Assembly (NCBI GenBank): GCA_938024995.1
Contig: CALJDU010000039.1
Span: 1-37,426, forward strand
DNA from: an uncultured bacterium
GTDB taxonomy: Bacteria; Myxococcota_A; Polyangia; Polyangiales; Houyiibacteriaceae
Reading direction: 5' to 3'
Length of the DNA: 37,426 bases
The position numbers were made by a program, and so were the translations under genes. The notes below the pieces were generated by a model that worked only from the letters and a program-made list of their open reading frames with translations, ran no database searches and had not been told where the DNA came from. Below are positions 17,633-25,964 of the stretch, in pieces. Each line of letters starts with the position of its first letter. The first letter of the stretch is position 1.

Positions 17633-17809
17633 ATGAGCAAGTCGGGCTCGAAGAAAAAGAAGAAGCGGACCAAGAAGCGCAAGAAGGCGGGAACGCCGAC
17701 GGAGCCGAGCTCCGCTCGCCAACACAAGCTCGCTTACATGGGCGTGTGGGCGATCGCGATCATCGTGCTCTTCATCGTCCTCGCGGTCGTCAAGTCGACC
17801 GGCTCCTGA
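17633..17809 (+). CDS. 58-residue basic single-pass membrane peptide
   Basis: This small gene reads MSKSGSKKKKKRTKKRKKAG, then a short TPTEPSSARQHK linker, then one hydrophobic helix (MGVWAIAIIVLFIVLAVV), ending KSTGS. The very basic N-terminus followed by one helix predicts a single-pass inner-membrane protein with its tail in the cytoplasm, where it could contact nucleic acid or acidic lipid. The open frame, the typical GC-rich third positions and the sharp charged/hydrophobic division argue that it is real. It stands between the VWA lipoprotein and the convergent RNB gene. No family can be named and no strong ribosome-binding site is seen upstream of the ATG. Confidence 0.65.
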   Translation: MSKSGSKKKKKRTKKRKKAGTPTEPSSARQHKLAYMGVWAIAIIVLFIVLAVVKSTGS

Positions 17810-17849
17810 CGCTTGCGCTGACCTCGCGGCGACCTCGCGCTCTCGCCTG

Positions 17850-19604
17850 CTAAGTCTCCGCAGGCTCGTCGATCGAGAGCACCCAACGGTCGCCCTTTTC
17901 GTCGCGTTCCACGACGCGCACCGTGACCGCGTCGCCGATCCGCGCGACCGTCTGACCGTTCTCGCGAATCAACCGCGTGCGGTCTTTACTGAGCCGCATG
18001 CTCTCGTCGTTGTGGGCGCGCCTGAGGTGGCGCACGTAGACCTTGAGATCGATCGCGGGATCATCGAGCAACACGTAGACCTTGCCGTGGGTCATTCCCA
18101 TGACGGTCGCGGCGCGCCCGCGTTCGCTCTGCGCCTTCGCCATGTCGATCGCGAAGAGCTGATCGATGACCAGCCGGTTCGCTTCGTCGGTGATGCGCTT
18201 CTGCACCATCTTCACATCGTTGGCGCGGGCCACGATCGCGTCGCGTAGCGCTTCGTCCTCGTGACCCTCGCCCGCGAGCTTCTCCCAGGTCTCCTTGTGC
18301 AGGAACACGCCGACGATCTCGCGCATCGGCGCGGAGAAGCGCGCGTAGGCATCCGCCCCGACGCCATGGTGACCGTCCGCTTCCTCTTGGAAGCTCGACC
18401 GTACGTTGACCATGATCGCCTGCCGATGAACCGCCCGCGCGACGCGCCCAAGCTCACCCTCGTCGGGAAGCTCGCGAAGAAACTCAGCGAGGGTCTGTTC
18501 GCCATCACTGCGCCACCGCCACACCGACTCATCCAAGCGGTGGGCGCGACAGAGCGCCGCGAGGGTCTCTTCGAAGGCCTCGATCTTCCGCGCGCTCGGG
18601 GGCGGGTGGACGCGGTAAATCGGCTGCACATGACCCTTGTCGCGCTCGCTCTCGTCACGCAAAAAACGCGCGCCTTCCGCGTTGCAGAGCAAGCTGAGCT
18701 GCTCGTTATAAAGCTCGACCCTGTGACGCGCGCCGGTCGTGACCACGAAGCGCGCGCCTTCGGGACCGAGGAGATCGATCGCGAGCTCGGTGCGTCGATA
18801 TCGCACCACGTTTCGCTCGACCGCGTCGCGCATCCGCAGCTCGCCGACCTTCTTCAGGAGGTCGAGGCTCTTCTCCATCGCGTCGTCGCCTAGGCCTTCG
18901 CCTTCGTAGTAGCGCTGGACGCGACCGAACGAGAGCTTCTTCGCGGAGCGGATCCGGACGCGCGAGATCGTCGAGCCGAGGATCTGCCCTTCGCGATCCA
19001 GCTCGGTGTCGATCAGCATCGCGCGTCGGTCGACCCCCGGGTTGAGCGAGACGAGCCCTTCGCTCAGCGGCCGCGGGAGCATCGGGACCATGAAGCCGGG
19101 CAAGTAGAAGCTCGCGCCGCGACGGAGCGCCTCGTCGAAGAGCGCAGTGCCAGGCCTCACGTAGTACGCCGCGTCCGCGAGCGCGTAGCGGACCCGGTAA
19201 CCGCGCGGGGTCTCTTCCAGGAAGAGCGCTTGGTCGAGGTCCATGCTGGTCTCGCCGTCGATCGTCACGAAGGGCAGCGCGGTGAGATCCGTGAGCGCGG
19301 GGTCGTCGATCCCGTCGTTCTTGATCAGCTCTTCGACCTCGCGCTCGACCGCTTCTGGGAAGAGCGGGTTGAGCCCGCGCGACGCTGCGATTCGGTAGAG
19401 GGCAGCACGCGCGCTCTGTGGCGTCGCGACGACCGATTCGATCTCCGCGCCTGAACCGACCTCCTTCGCGATCACGAAGCTGCCCGCGACCGGCGGTGAG
19501 TCCAAGGTCAGCGAGAGCGCGGGACGATTCGCGTCGAACGTGTCCTTGACCCCAATGCCGTTCTTCGCGGCGACGATCTCTCCGAGGAAACGCGAACCGG
19601 TCAT
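17850..19604 (-). CDS. RNB-domain 3'-5' exoribonuclease (RNase II/R family)
   Basis: This 584-residue cytoplasmic enzyme is predicted to degrade single-stranded RNA processively from the 3' end. The RNB catalytic motif is FVTIDGETSMDLDQAL with Asp116, Asp122 and Asp124; the fourth position, an Asp in E. coli RNase II, is Gln125 here. The variant xDLDQA also occurs in a shorter RNB subfamily, so the enzyme need not be inactive. FYLPGFMVPMLPRPLSEGLVSLNPG and MREIVGVFLH are further RNB landmarks. The C-terminus (about 490-580) has an S1/OB-like pattern. An N-terminal cold-shock domain is only hinted at. ATG 19604 is chosen over 19628 because AGGAGAGA lies just before it. It follows the C13-like gene by 76 bases, which include a 14-bp triple repeat. 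Confidence 0.9.
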   Translation of the reverse strand: MTGSRFLGEIVAAKNGIGVKDTFDANRPALSLTLDSPPVAGSFVIAKEVGSGAEIESVVATPQSARAALYRIAASRGLNPLFPEAVEREVEELIKNDGIDDPALTDLTALPFVTIDGETSMDLDQALFLEETPRGYRVRYALADAAYYVRPGTALFDEALRRGASFYLPGFMVPMLPRPLSEGLVSLNPGVDRRAMLIDTELDREGQILGSTISRVRIRSAKKLSFGRVQRYYEGEGLGDDAMEKSLDLLKKVGELRMRDAVERNVVRYRRTELAIDLLGPEGARFVVTTGARHRVELYNEQLSLLCNAEGARFLRDESERDKGHVQPIYRVHPPPSARKIEAFEETLAALCRAHRLDESVWRWRSDGEQTLAEFLRELPDEGELGRVARAVHRQAIMVNVRSSFQEEADGHHGVGADAYARFSAPMREIVGVFLHKETWEKLAGEGHEDEALRDAIVARANDVKMVQKRITDEANRLVIDQLFAIDMAKAQSERGRAATVMGMTHGKVYVLLDDPAIDLKVYVRHLRRAHNDESMRLSKDRTRLIRENGQTVARIGDAVTVRVVERDEKGDRWVLSIDEPAET

Positions 19605-19636
19605 TCTTCTCTCCTGTCGAGTCTCCAACGACTCGG

Positions 19637-19678
19637 CCTCGAAACGTCTGCCTCGAGACCTCTGCCTCGAGACGTCTG
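19637..19678. repeat. 14-bp tandem triplication
   Basis: There are three head-to-tail copies of CCTCGAGACGTCTG (19637-19650, 19651-19664, 19665-19678), differing at single bases. Each is built from CTCGAG and AGACGTCT-like palindromes. It lies between the stop of the C13-like gene and the start of the RNB gene on the minus strand, so it could affect the mRNA between the two genes. Confidence 0.95.
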
Positions 19679-19680
19679 CC

Positions 19681-21183
19681 TTAGGGCGTGGCCGAAATCA
19701 TACTGGCCTCATCGAGGGTCGCACGTTCACACGCGAGAAAACGCCGGAACGCGTGCAAGTCTTCGCCGCCACGCGCTCGGAGGAGCGCCACTCGTTCGAC
19801 CGTCGCGTAAGCGCTGAGGAGCCGGTCGACCTGAGCCCACTCCGCCTGGCGCTCCTCAGCGTCGGTCATGAGCGTATCGAGCACCTCGACGCTGCGTCGG
19901 TACCGCTCGGCGGTGGGTGACGCGAGCGTGGCCTCGATCGCGGGCGCGTTCTCGTGCAGGAGCCGATCGAAGTCCTCGCGCCAAGGGTCGTCGACGAAGG
20001 GAAAGCGCTCCAGCAGCGCGATGCGAAGAAGGGCGTAGGTGTCGTCGATGTCGCGCTCAAGCTCGCGTGCGCGCAGGTCAAGCGCGTCGAGCTCGGCTTC
20101 CAGCGCGTTGAACCGTGTCTCAGCGTCCGCCTGCGCGGGCAGCGAGAGCGCGTGGCCGAGCGCGTTGATCAACCACCGCTCCTCAAACGTGAGGTCCTCC
20201 TCGCGTGCGGGCGGGTCGGGTTCATCGTTGTCCCGCGGGACCAGATCGAGCTGCGCGAGGAGGTAATCGGAGGTCGCGAAAGGCCGGTCGATCGATCGGG
20301 CCTGGGCACGCGCGACGGTGTGCGCTTCGCGGAGCGTCACCCGGCCGTCGCCGTTGAGGTCGCGCCCGTGTTCACCTTCGTTCGTCGCGAGCGTGGTCGT
20401 GAAGTGCTTTGCGTAGGACTCTTGTGCTCCGCGATCCGGATTGGAATCGCAGCCCGCCGCCTCGTCGTTATACGGCGCCGCGAAGAAGCCGCATCGCGCG
20501 CTCGCGTACCCTTGTTCTGGATCGGCGCCGCGATAGATCATTTCGGCGAAGCCGCCGCCGTGGCACGCCGTGACCACCACACGAACGTCGCGTCGCGAGC
20601 CGTCGAGCTGTTCGGCCAGGCCGGAGACGCTTAAGCCGAAGCCGCCCCACAACGGGAGCGTGCTCATCGCGGGGTGCTCTCCGCCTGAGCCGTGCGTGGC
20701 GAACCACATGAGCAGCGGTCCGGGCCGCGGGAGCATCACGTCGAGCGCGTCGACCACGACCTCGGCGAAAGCCGGGCCGTTCACGTGAAGAGATGGGCGC
20801 GCGAGATCGGCGTGGCGTAGATCACGAGGATCAAAGAGCCCGGCGAGCCGCATTCGGAGAGCGCCGTCGCGGGTTTCGCGGAGGCGCTGGACCGACGCGA
20901 CGTCTGGGCCCGCGGCGAAGAGCGTGACGCCGGACCCGTGGAGCGCGCTCTGGAGCAGGCCGAGGTCCTGGTCCATGGACACCTGCGTCGAGTCCGGATC
21001 GGCGCCGCCTCCGACGAGAAGGTAGGCCGCGCGCTCCGGAATTCGGACCCGCGTATCGATCGCGGCTGGCGCGACAGGGGTCGGCCTTGCGCTGAACGAG
21101 AGCGCGCCTCCGAGCGAGGCGAGCGCGACCCATGCGACACCCCAGCGACGCTTACGTACGTGTGATTCGGCTCGCTCAGACAT
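19681..21183 (-). CDS. Legumain/caspase-fold (C13-like) protein with EF-hand loop
   Basis: This 500-residue protein has an N-terminal membrane anchor or signal (RRWGVAWVALASLGGALSFSA after a basic start), so it is likely periplasmic or exposed. The core has the hallmarks of clan CD cysteine peptidases: YLLVGGGADPD as the first strand, LLMWFATHGSGGEH with His164, and VRVVVTACHGGGFAEM with Cys207, the classic strand-His-Gly and strand-Ala-Cys-His-Gly-Gly arrangement. DLNGDGRVTLRE (275-286) is a canonical EF-hand/dockerin-type calcium loop. The C-terminal 180 residues are helical and Glu/Arg-rich without a known domain. Peptidase activity, perhaps calcium-dependent and specific for Asn or Asp, is inferred, not shown. 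It lies upstream of the RNB gene on the same strand and is divergent from the DUF547 gene. Confidence 0.8.
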   Translation of the reverse strand: MSERAESHVRKRRWGVAWVALASLGGALSFSARPTPVAPAAIDTRVRIPERAAYLLVGGGADPDSTQVSMDQDLGLLQSALHGSGVTLFAAGPDVASVQRLRETRDGALRMRLAGLFDPRDLRHADLARPSLHVNGPAFAEVVVDALDVMLPRPGPLLMWFATHGSGGEHPAMSTLPLWGGFGLSVSGLAEQLDGSRRDVRVVVTACHGGGFAEMIYRGADPEQGYASARCGFFAAPYNDEAAGCDSNPDRGAQESYAKHFTTTLATNEGEHGRDLNGDGRVTLREAHTVARAQARSIDRPFATSDYLLAQLDLVPRDNDEPDPPAREEDLTFEERWLINALGHALSLPAQADAETRFNALEAELDALDLRARELERDIDDTYALLRIALLERFPFVDDPWREDFDRLLHENAPAIEATLASPTAERYRRSVEVLDTLMTDAEERQAEWAQVDRLLSAYATVERVALLRARGGEDLHAFRRFLACERATLDEASMISATP

Positions 21184-21234
21184 CCCGGCGCGCCGGAGCG
21201 TAACCGATCGCCGCGTCGTGCATACTCACCGGCG

Positions 21235-22146
21235 ATGATTGGAACTCGACGCACCACCACGCTCTTTTTGGCCGCGCTCGCGCTCAGCGCCTGCAACTGC
21301 GGCGCCCCAAGCGGAAACGCAGGGAACACGTCCGTCGCGACGCCTGAACCCGCGCCTGCGGAATCGGCCGAACGCGAAGCCGACCAAAGCGAAGCGATGG
21401 CGCGCGCTGTCACGCAACCCGTACAGCAAGCCGCGGAGCAACCGGTTCCGGACGAGGCGCCCGCCGCGCTTCCGGTCGGTAGCGATACCGCGCCGTTCGC
21501 ACAGGTGCTCTCCGAGTACGTCACCGACGACGGAGGGTTCCGGTACGCCGCGCTCCACGGAAACGCTGCACACCGCGCGCTTTTGAGCGGCTACGTGACC
21601 GCGATCGGCGAAGCGGACCCTTCGAGTTGGTCTCGCGAGGAGCAGCTCGCCTTCTACATCAACGCCTACAACGCGCTGACGGTGAACGCGGTGCTCGAGC
21701 TGTGGCCGGTCACCAGCGTCATGGAGGAGGACGGCTTCTTCGACGCGCGTACGCACAAGGTCGCCTCTGTGGACATGACGCTCAACGCGCTCGAGAACGA
21801 CATTATCCGCGCGCAGTACCAAGAGCCGCGGATCCACTTCGCGGTCAACTGCGCGAGCGCCGGGTGCCCTTGGCTCAGCGACGAGGTCTACACCGCGACC
21901 GATCTCGACGCGCAGCTGGAGCGACAGACCCAGAGCTACCTGCGCCGCACGGTGCAGCTCAACCAGCGACGGAAGCGCGCGTCCGTGACCAAGATCTTCG
22001 AGTGGTTCGAGGCGGACTTCGCCGACCCAGGTGTCAAAGAGTTTATCGCCGCGCGGCTCGAAGACGAAGACGCCGCGTTCGTCCGCCGACGCGACACCCG
22101 CATCACTCACTTCGACTACGATTGGGCGCTCAACGGACGGGAGTAG
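21235..22146 (+). CDS. DUF547 lipoprotein
   Basis: This is a 303-residue predicted lipoprotein: MIGTRRTTTLFLAALALSAC gives a lipobox at Cys20, followed by a Glu/Ala/Pro-rich tether of about 60 residues. The rest is a DUF547 domain recognised by FAQVLSEYVTDDGGFRYAAL, EEQLAFYINAYNALTVNAVL, IHFAVNCASAGCPWLSDEVY, LNQRRKRASVTKIFEWFEADF and the C-terminal ITHFDYDWALN. The conserved Asn, Cys and His residues suggest an active or metal site, but the family has no established function. ATG 21235 lies 51 bases from the divergent C13-like gene, so both share a short promoter region. The gene is convergent with DUF2237 at 22175. Confidence 0.9.
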   Translation: MIGTRRTTTLFLAALALSACNCGAPSGNAGNTSVATPEPAPAESAEREADQSEAMARAVTQPVQQAAEQPVPDEAPAALPVGSDTAPFAQVLSEYVTDDGGFRYAALHGNAAHRALLSGYVTAIGEADPSSWSREEQLAFYINAYNALTVNAVLELWPVTSVMEEDGFFDARTHKVASVDMTLNALENDIIRAQYQEPRIHFAVNCASAGCPWLSDEVYTATDLDAQLERQTQSYLRRTVQLNQRRKRASVTKIFEWFEADFADPGVKEFIAARLEDEDAAFVRRRDTRITHFDYDWALNGRE

Positions 22147-22174
22147 CGGTTCGGCCGGGAGTGAGGCGCTCTCG

Positions 22175-22552
22175 TCACTCGTCGATGGATCGATCGGCGA
22201 GCATCTCGAGCGGAACGATCTGAAGAACCGACCGTTCGGTCGCGCGCAGGTTCACTTCCGGCGCGCATCCCGCCTCGTACGCTTCTTTGAAACGCGCCGC
22301 GCAAAGGCACCAACAGTCGCCCGGCTTGAGACCCGGAAAGCGGAACTGAGGGCGCGGGGTGGAGAGGTCGTTGCCGGCCGCGCGCGAGAACGACAGGAAG
22401 TCCTCCGTGACCCGCGCGCAGACCACGTGCCGCCCGGCATCAGTCGCGTCGGTGCGACATGAGCCATCGCGGAACCAACCGGTCATGGGCTCCTTCGAAC
22501 AAGACGCGAGCTCGTGGCCCAAAACGTTGAGAGACTTCTTGTCGGCCGACAT
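22175..22552 (-). CDS. DUF2237 family protein
   Basis: This 125-residue cytoplasmic protein matches DUF2237 along its length: NVLGHELASCSKEPMTGWFR, then GSCRTDATDAGRHVVCARVT, FLSFSRAAGNDLSTPRPQF, FPGLKPGDCWCLCAARFKEA and a C-terminal APEVNLRATERSVLQIVPLE. The conserved Cys residues and the WCLCA motif suggest a metal or thiol site. The family function is unknown. ATG 22552 (MSADKKSLN) is preferred to an in-frame ATG at 22597, because the conserved sequence begins six residues later. It lies 81 bases behind yaeQ on the same strand and may be cotranscribed. Confidence 0.92.
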   Translation of the reverse strand: MSADKKSLNVLGHELASCSKEPMTGWFRDGSCRTDATDAGRHVVCARVTEDFLSFSRAAGNDLSTPRPQFRFPGLKPGDCWCLCAARFKEAYEAGCAPEVNLRATERSVLQIVPLEMLADRSIDE

Positions 22553-22633
22553 CGGCGCGAGAGTAACGCAGAACCGAGCCAGTCGGTCGTCATCCAAACG
22601 CGGGAGCGCTGGATCGCTCGCTCGCGACTCGGC

Positions 22634-23194
22634 TCAGGAAGCCGTCTCGAGAAAGCGTGCGACGTTGGTCCACACCAGCGGAAGCTCGATTGTGTCCTCG
22701 CCGTCGTTCACCGAGAGCGTCCCTTCGTGGATCGTGACGAACCACTTCATGGCCCGCGAGATCTTCTCCGCGAGCTGGTCGACCGCGATGCTGTCGAGCG
22801 GCAAGAGGTCGATCTCGTCGGCGCGATGGATCTCACGGCGGGTCCACTCGCGCTTCAGCGACGAGCTCTTCTTGGTCGTCACGACCACGACGCGGTCCGC
22901 CTTTTTGTTGGCGCGGTGAAGGCGCTCAGCGCTCGGCGCGCCGACATCGATCCACGTCGTCAGGGTCCCGGTCGGCGACGTGGTCTTGAGCGCCGGCTCG
23001 TCCGGGTGGCTCAGGCCGCGACCAAAGTCGAGCCCCTCTTCATGCAGCAGCGCGCGCGCCAAGACGCGGAGCACCATGCGCGCGTGGTCCTCCGAAGGGT
23101 GGCAGGCCACGCGATGTTCCAGCGTCGCGTAAACGCCGCGATCGATGTCGGCGAGCTCAAGCTCGAACCGGTGAAGCGTCGCGGTCAACGCCAT
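22634..23194 (-). CDS. yaeQ: YaeQ family protein
   Basis: This 186-residue cytoplasmic protein has the standard YaeQ length. MALTATLHRFELELADIDRGVY is the typical start, followed by HPSEDHARMVLRVLARALLH, then LTTWIDVGAPSAERLHRANK and KWFVTIHEGTLSVN. The family has a PD-(D/E)XK nuclease-like fold, with the acidic residues around DEPALKTT and the WIDVG strand as the probable site, but its substrate is unknown; older claims of haemolysin-related regulation are weak. The gene is divergent from the lipoprotein at 23319, with 124 bases between, and is followed on the same strand by DUF2237. Confidence 0.93.
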   Translation of the reverse strand: MALTATLHRFELELADIDRGVYATLEHRVACHPSEDHARMVLRVLARALLHEEGLDFGRGLSHPDEPALKTTSPTGTLTTWIDVGAPSAERLHRANKKADRVVVVTTKKSSSLKREWTRREIHRADEIDLLPLDSIAVDQLAEKISRAMKWFVTIHEGTLSVNDGEDTIELPLVWTNVARFLETAS

Positions 23195-23318
23195 GCGAGA
23201 AGCACCATGTCATCAGTCGACCACGAAGCGACGAGAACTTCGAGCGCGTCTTTCGCGATGAACTCCGCCGCACGGCCGACCCGTTTCCCGAGGGGGGCCC
23301 GCGGGGTACCCTGTTCTC

Positions 23319-24257
23319 ATGACGCGCTCTTCGTTGCTTACTTCGCCTCTTCGCTTTGCTCTTTGCGCTCTCCTCGCGACCGCGGGCTGCAACTGCGTCA
23401 ACGATGGCGTACCGACGCGCGACGCAGACTCTGCCGACACCCGAACTCCGGTCGACACCTCGCTCGGCGACACCAACCGCCCCGTCCCCGACGGTACGCC
23501 GCCCGGCTCGGATGAGTGCGCCGAGCGCGCGCGCTGGATCTACGTCGTCGACGAGAACCGGCGGCTCGTTCAGTTTCAGCCGGACGAGATGACCTTCAAC
23601 ACCATCGGCACCCTCTCGTGCCCCGCCGGCGGAAGCGCGACTCCCTTCAGCATGTCTGTCGACCGCAGCGCGACGGCGTGGGTGCTGTACTCCAACGGTC
23701 AGCTCTTCGCGGTCAGCACGTTGGACGCCAGCTGTGAGACGACATCTTTCGAGCCCAACCAAGCGGGCTTTGAGCTCTTCGGGATGGGTTACGTCGCGGA
23801 CAGCGCGGGATCGGCCAGCGAGACCTTGTTCATCGCTGGCGGCGCGCGCAGCAACATCGCAGCCGGGCGCGCCAACCTTGGTCGCGTCGACGGTTTGATG
23901 GTCTCGCCGCTCGGCTCCGTTCCCGGGTGGCCCGAGCTGACCGGCACCGGCCTCGGCGAGCTCTACGCGTTCGCTCCGCAGACCAGCCCGCCCTCGGTGC
24001 ATCAGATCGACAAGACCCGCGGCGGCAGCGTCCGCGAGTTCCCGCTCAGCGCGATCCCTCCGACCCGCGGCGGCGCGTGGGCCTTCGGCTTTTGGGGCGG
24101 TCGCTTCTACATCTTCTTGCAAGGCGACACGGACCCGTCGACGAACGTCTGGCGTCTTGATCCCAGCGATGGATCCGTCGCGCAGATCTTGAACAACACG
24201 GGCATGCGGATCGTTGGCGCGGGCGTGAGCACCTGTGCGCCAACAGAGCTGTTCTAG
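23319..24257 (+). CDS. Lipoprotein with Asp/Thr-rich tether and beta domain
   Basis: This is a 312-residue predicted surface lipoprotein. MTRSSLLTSPLRFALCALLATAGC supplies the signal and lipid Cys24, followed by CV and an acidic tether (DADSADTRTPVDTSLGDTNR). The remaining 250 residues are beta-rich with propeller-like phrases such as RWIYVVDENRRLVQFQPDE, LYAFAPQTSPPSVHQID and GRFYIFLQGDT, each a strand-turn-strand with a final aromatic. This resembles six- or seven-bladed propellers of the NHL/strictosidine type, but no single family can be named. It shares the tether style of the lipoproteins at 9338, 16248 and 25965. Cys pairs (NCV, DECAER, TLSCPAG, DASCE, STCAPT) suggest disulfides. It is monocistronic, divergent from yaeQ. 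Confidence 0.8.
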   Translation: MTRSSLLTSPLRFALCALLATAGCNCVNDGVPTRDADSADTRTPVDTSLGDTNRPVPDGTPPGSDECAERARWIYVVDENRRLVQFQPDEMTFNTIGTLSCPAGGSATPFSMSVDRSATAWVLYSNGQLFAVSTLDASCETTSFEPNQAGFELFGMGYVADSAGSASETLFIAGGARSNIAAGRANLGRVDGLMVSPLGSVPGWPELTGTGLGELYAFAPQTSPPSVHQIDKTRGGSVREFPLSAIPPTRGGAWAFGFWGGRFYIFLQGDTDPSTNVWRLDPSDGSVAQILNNTGMRIVGAGVSTCAPTELF

Positions 24258-24368
24258 CAGGCTTGCGAGCCGACTGGATGACGGGGCTGGCACGGGGTCG
24301 ACGACGACCAGGTCAGACCGCTCTGATCGCGTCGTTCCATTTTGACGAGCCGCGGTATCCTTCACGCC

Positions 24369-25862
24369 ATGTCCTCGCTCGAGATCACGTCGCGCTATTC
24401 ACGCGCTCTGGGAACCCGCCGCGCGGACGACGCGCCGCCTTGGATCGATACGATCGACAACCCGTATCTCCATGGGCTCTTCGCGCCGACCACCAAGGAG
24501 TTTGAGTCAGGCGAGCTGACGGTGCTCGAGGGCGCGATCCCGCCAGACCTCTTCGGCGCGTACTTTCGAAACGGACCGAACGCGATGCAAGCGCCGATCA
24601 ACCGGTACCACTGGTTCGACGGTGATGGCCTGGTGCACGGGATCTGGTTTGAGGACGGCAAGGCGCGCTATCGCTCGAAGCTGATCGAGACGAAGGCGCT
24701 CGGGATGGAGCGAGAGAAAGGCGACGCGATCTGGCCGGGTGTGCTCGGGCCCTTTGACATGTCGCTGCCCTTCGGACCGATCAAGGACACCGCGAACACC
24801 GACTTGCTCTACTTCAAAGGTGAGCTGCTCGCGCTCTGGTACGAGTCCGGCCGCCTTCACGCGATGGACCCGCGGACGCTCGCGTCGCGCGGCACCCAGA
24901 CGTTCGGCGAGACCCTCAAGATCCCGGTCTCCGCGCACAGCAAGGTGTGTCCCGAGACCGGCGATCTGCTCTTCTTCTCGTATGGCGATCGCCCGCCCTT
25001 CATGCGTTACGGCGTCGTGCGCGCAGACGGAGCGGTTCACCAGACCGAGATCACGCTTCCCGGGCCTCGGCGGCCGCACGACCTCGGCGTCACGCGAAAC
25101 CACTCCATCGTTCACGACTTCCCGCTCTTCTTCGATCCCGAGTACTTCAAGCGTACCGGCAAGCGCGTCCCGCTCTTCCATCCCGAGGTCCCCACGCGCT
25201 ACGGCGTGATCCCGCGGTTCGGAACGGACGCCGACGTGAAGTGGTTCGATTTCAAGCCTTGCTACATGTTGCATACCGTCAACTGTTGGGAAGAAGGCGA
25301 CTGGGTCGTAATGGTGGGGTGCCGGACCAAAGCGCCCGTGCTGAACCCGGATCCGCGCGACGGAAAGATCGCGGCGATGCTCAACTTCTTGAAGCTGCAA
25401 GCGAATCTTTATGAATGGCGGATGAACGTGAAGACGGGCGAGTCGAGCGAGCGCGACCTCTCTCATCTCAACGCCGAGTTCCCGATGATTCATGGCGGCT
25501 GGCTCGGGCGGAAGAACCGCTACAGCTACCACCAGATCATGCCCTATGACATCCCCGCGACCTTTGAAGGGGTCGCGAAGTACGATCTGCACGACGCGAG
25601 TTACGAGCGCTATGACTACCCGACCGGCGTCTTTGGAAGCGAGACGCCGTTTGCGCCGGCGCGCGGGACGGACGCGCGAGATCCGGCGCAGGAGGACCAC
25701 GGTTACCTGTTGAGCTTCGTGACTGACGTCAGTGATTGGTCGAGCGCGTGCTGGATCTTTGACGCGAGATCGCTCAGCGCAGGACCGGTCGCGAAGGTCG
25801 CGCTGCCTGGGCGCGTCCCGGCAGGCTTTCATTCGATCTGGGTCGACGGCGCGGACCTTTAG
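24369..25862 (+). CDS. Carotenoid oxygenase (RPE65/CCD family)
   Basis: This 497-residue non-haem iron enzyme is predicted to cleave a double bond of a carotenoid, apocarotenoid or stilbene-type substrate with O2. The four iron-binding histidines of the seven-bladed propeller are all present: His190 (VSAHSK), His249 (SIVHDFP), His302 (YMLHTVN) and His488 (GFHSIWV). Other family landmarks are IPPDLFGAYFRNGPN, HWFDGDGLVHG and the final PAGFHSIWVDGADL. Length is normal for the family. ATG 24369 (MSSLEITSR) is preferred to ATG 24342. No carotenoid-biosynthesis gene lies nearby, so the substrate is unknown; the steroid-reductase gene at 32271 is too far away to imply a pathway. Confidence 0.95.
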   Translation: MSSLEITSRYSRALGTRRADDAPPWIDTIDNPYLHGLFAPTTKEFESGELTVLEGAIPPDLFGAYFRNGPNAMQAPINRYHWFDGDGLVHGIWFEDGKARYRSKLIETKALGMEREKGDAIWPGVLGPFDMSLPFGPIKDTANTDLLYFKGELLALWYESGRLHAMDPRTLASRGTQTFGETLKIPVSAHSKVCPETGDLLFFSYGDRPPFMRYGVVRADGAVHQTEITLPGPRRPHDLGVTRNHSIVHDFPLFFDPEYFKRTGKRVPLFHPEVPTRYGVIPRFGTDADVKWFDFKPCYMLHTVNCWEEGDWVVMVGCRTKAPVLNPDPRDGKIAAMLNFLKLQANLYEWRMNVKTGESSERDLSHLNAEFPMIHGGWLGRKNRYSYHQIMPYDIPATFEGVAKYDLHDASYERYDYPTGVFGSETPFAPARGTDARDPAQEDHGYLLSFVTDVSDWSSACWIFDARSLSAGPVAKVALPGRVPAGFHSIWVDGADL

Positions 25863-25891
25863 GTCGACGCGTTCGTCACCTGCCGAGGCAG

Positions 25892-25918
25892 TTGAAGTGA
25901 TTGAAGTGGCTGAAGTGT
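25892..25918 (+). repeat. 9-bp tandem triplication
   Basis: There are three 9-bp copies of TTGAAGTGA / TTGAAGTGG / CTGAAGTGT in the 102-base gap between the carotenoid oxygenase and the DUF1592/1588 gene. The repeat ends 46 bases before ATG 25965, within the possible leader or promoter of that gene. The rest of the gap shows nothing notable except TGAGGT, which is the ribosome-binding site. Confidence 0.85.
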
Positions 25919-25964
25919 AGTTGCCGCCCGCGCCGAAAGCCGTGATCGTCGGCCTGAGGTCCCG

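Noticed and set aside
23157..24365. 402-residue minus-strand frame
   Set aside because: It is antisense to the lipoprotein at 23319 and overlaps the start of yaeQ; no recognisable motif.
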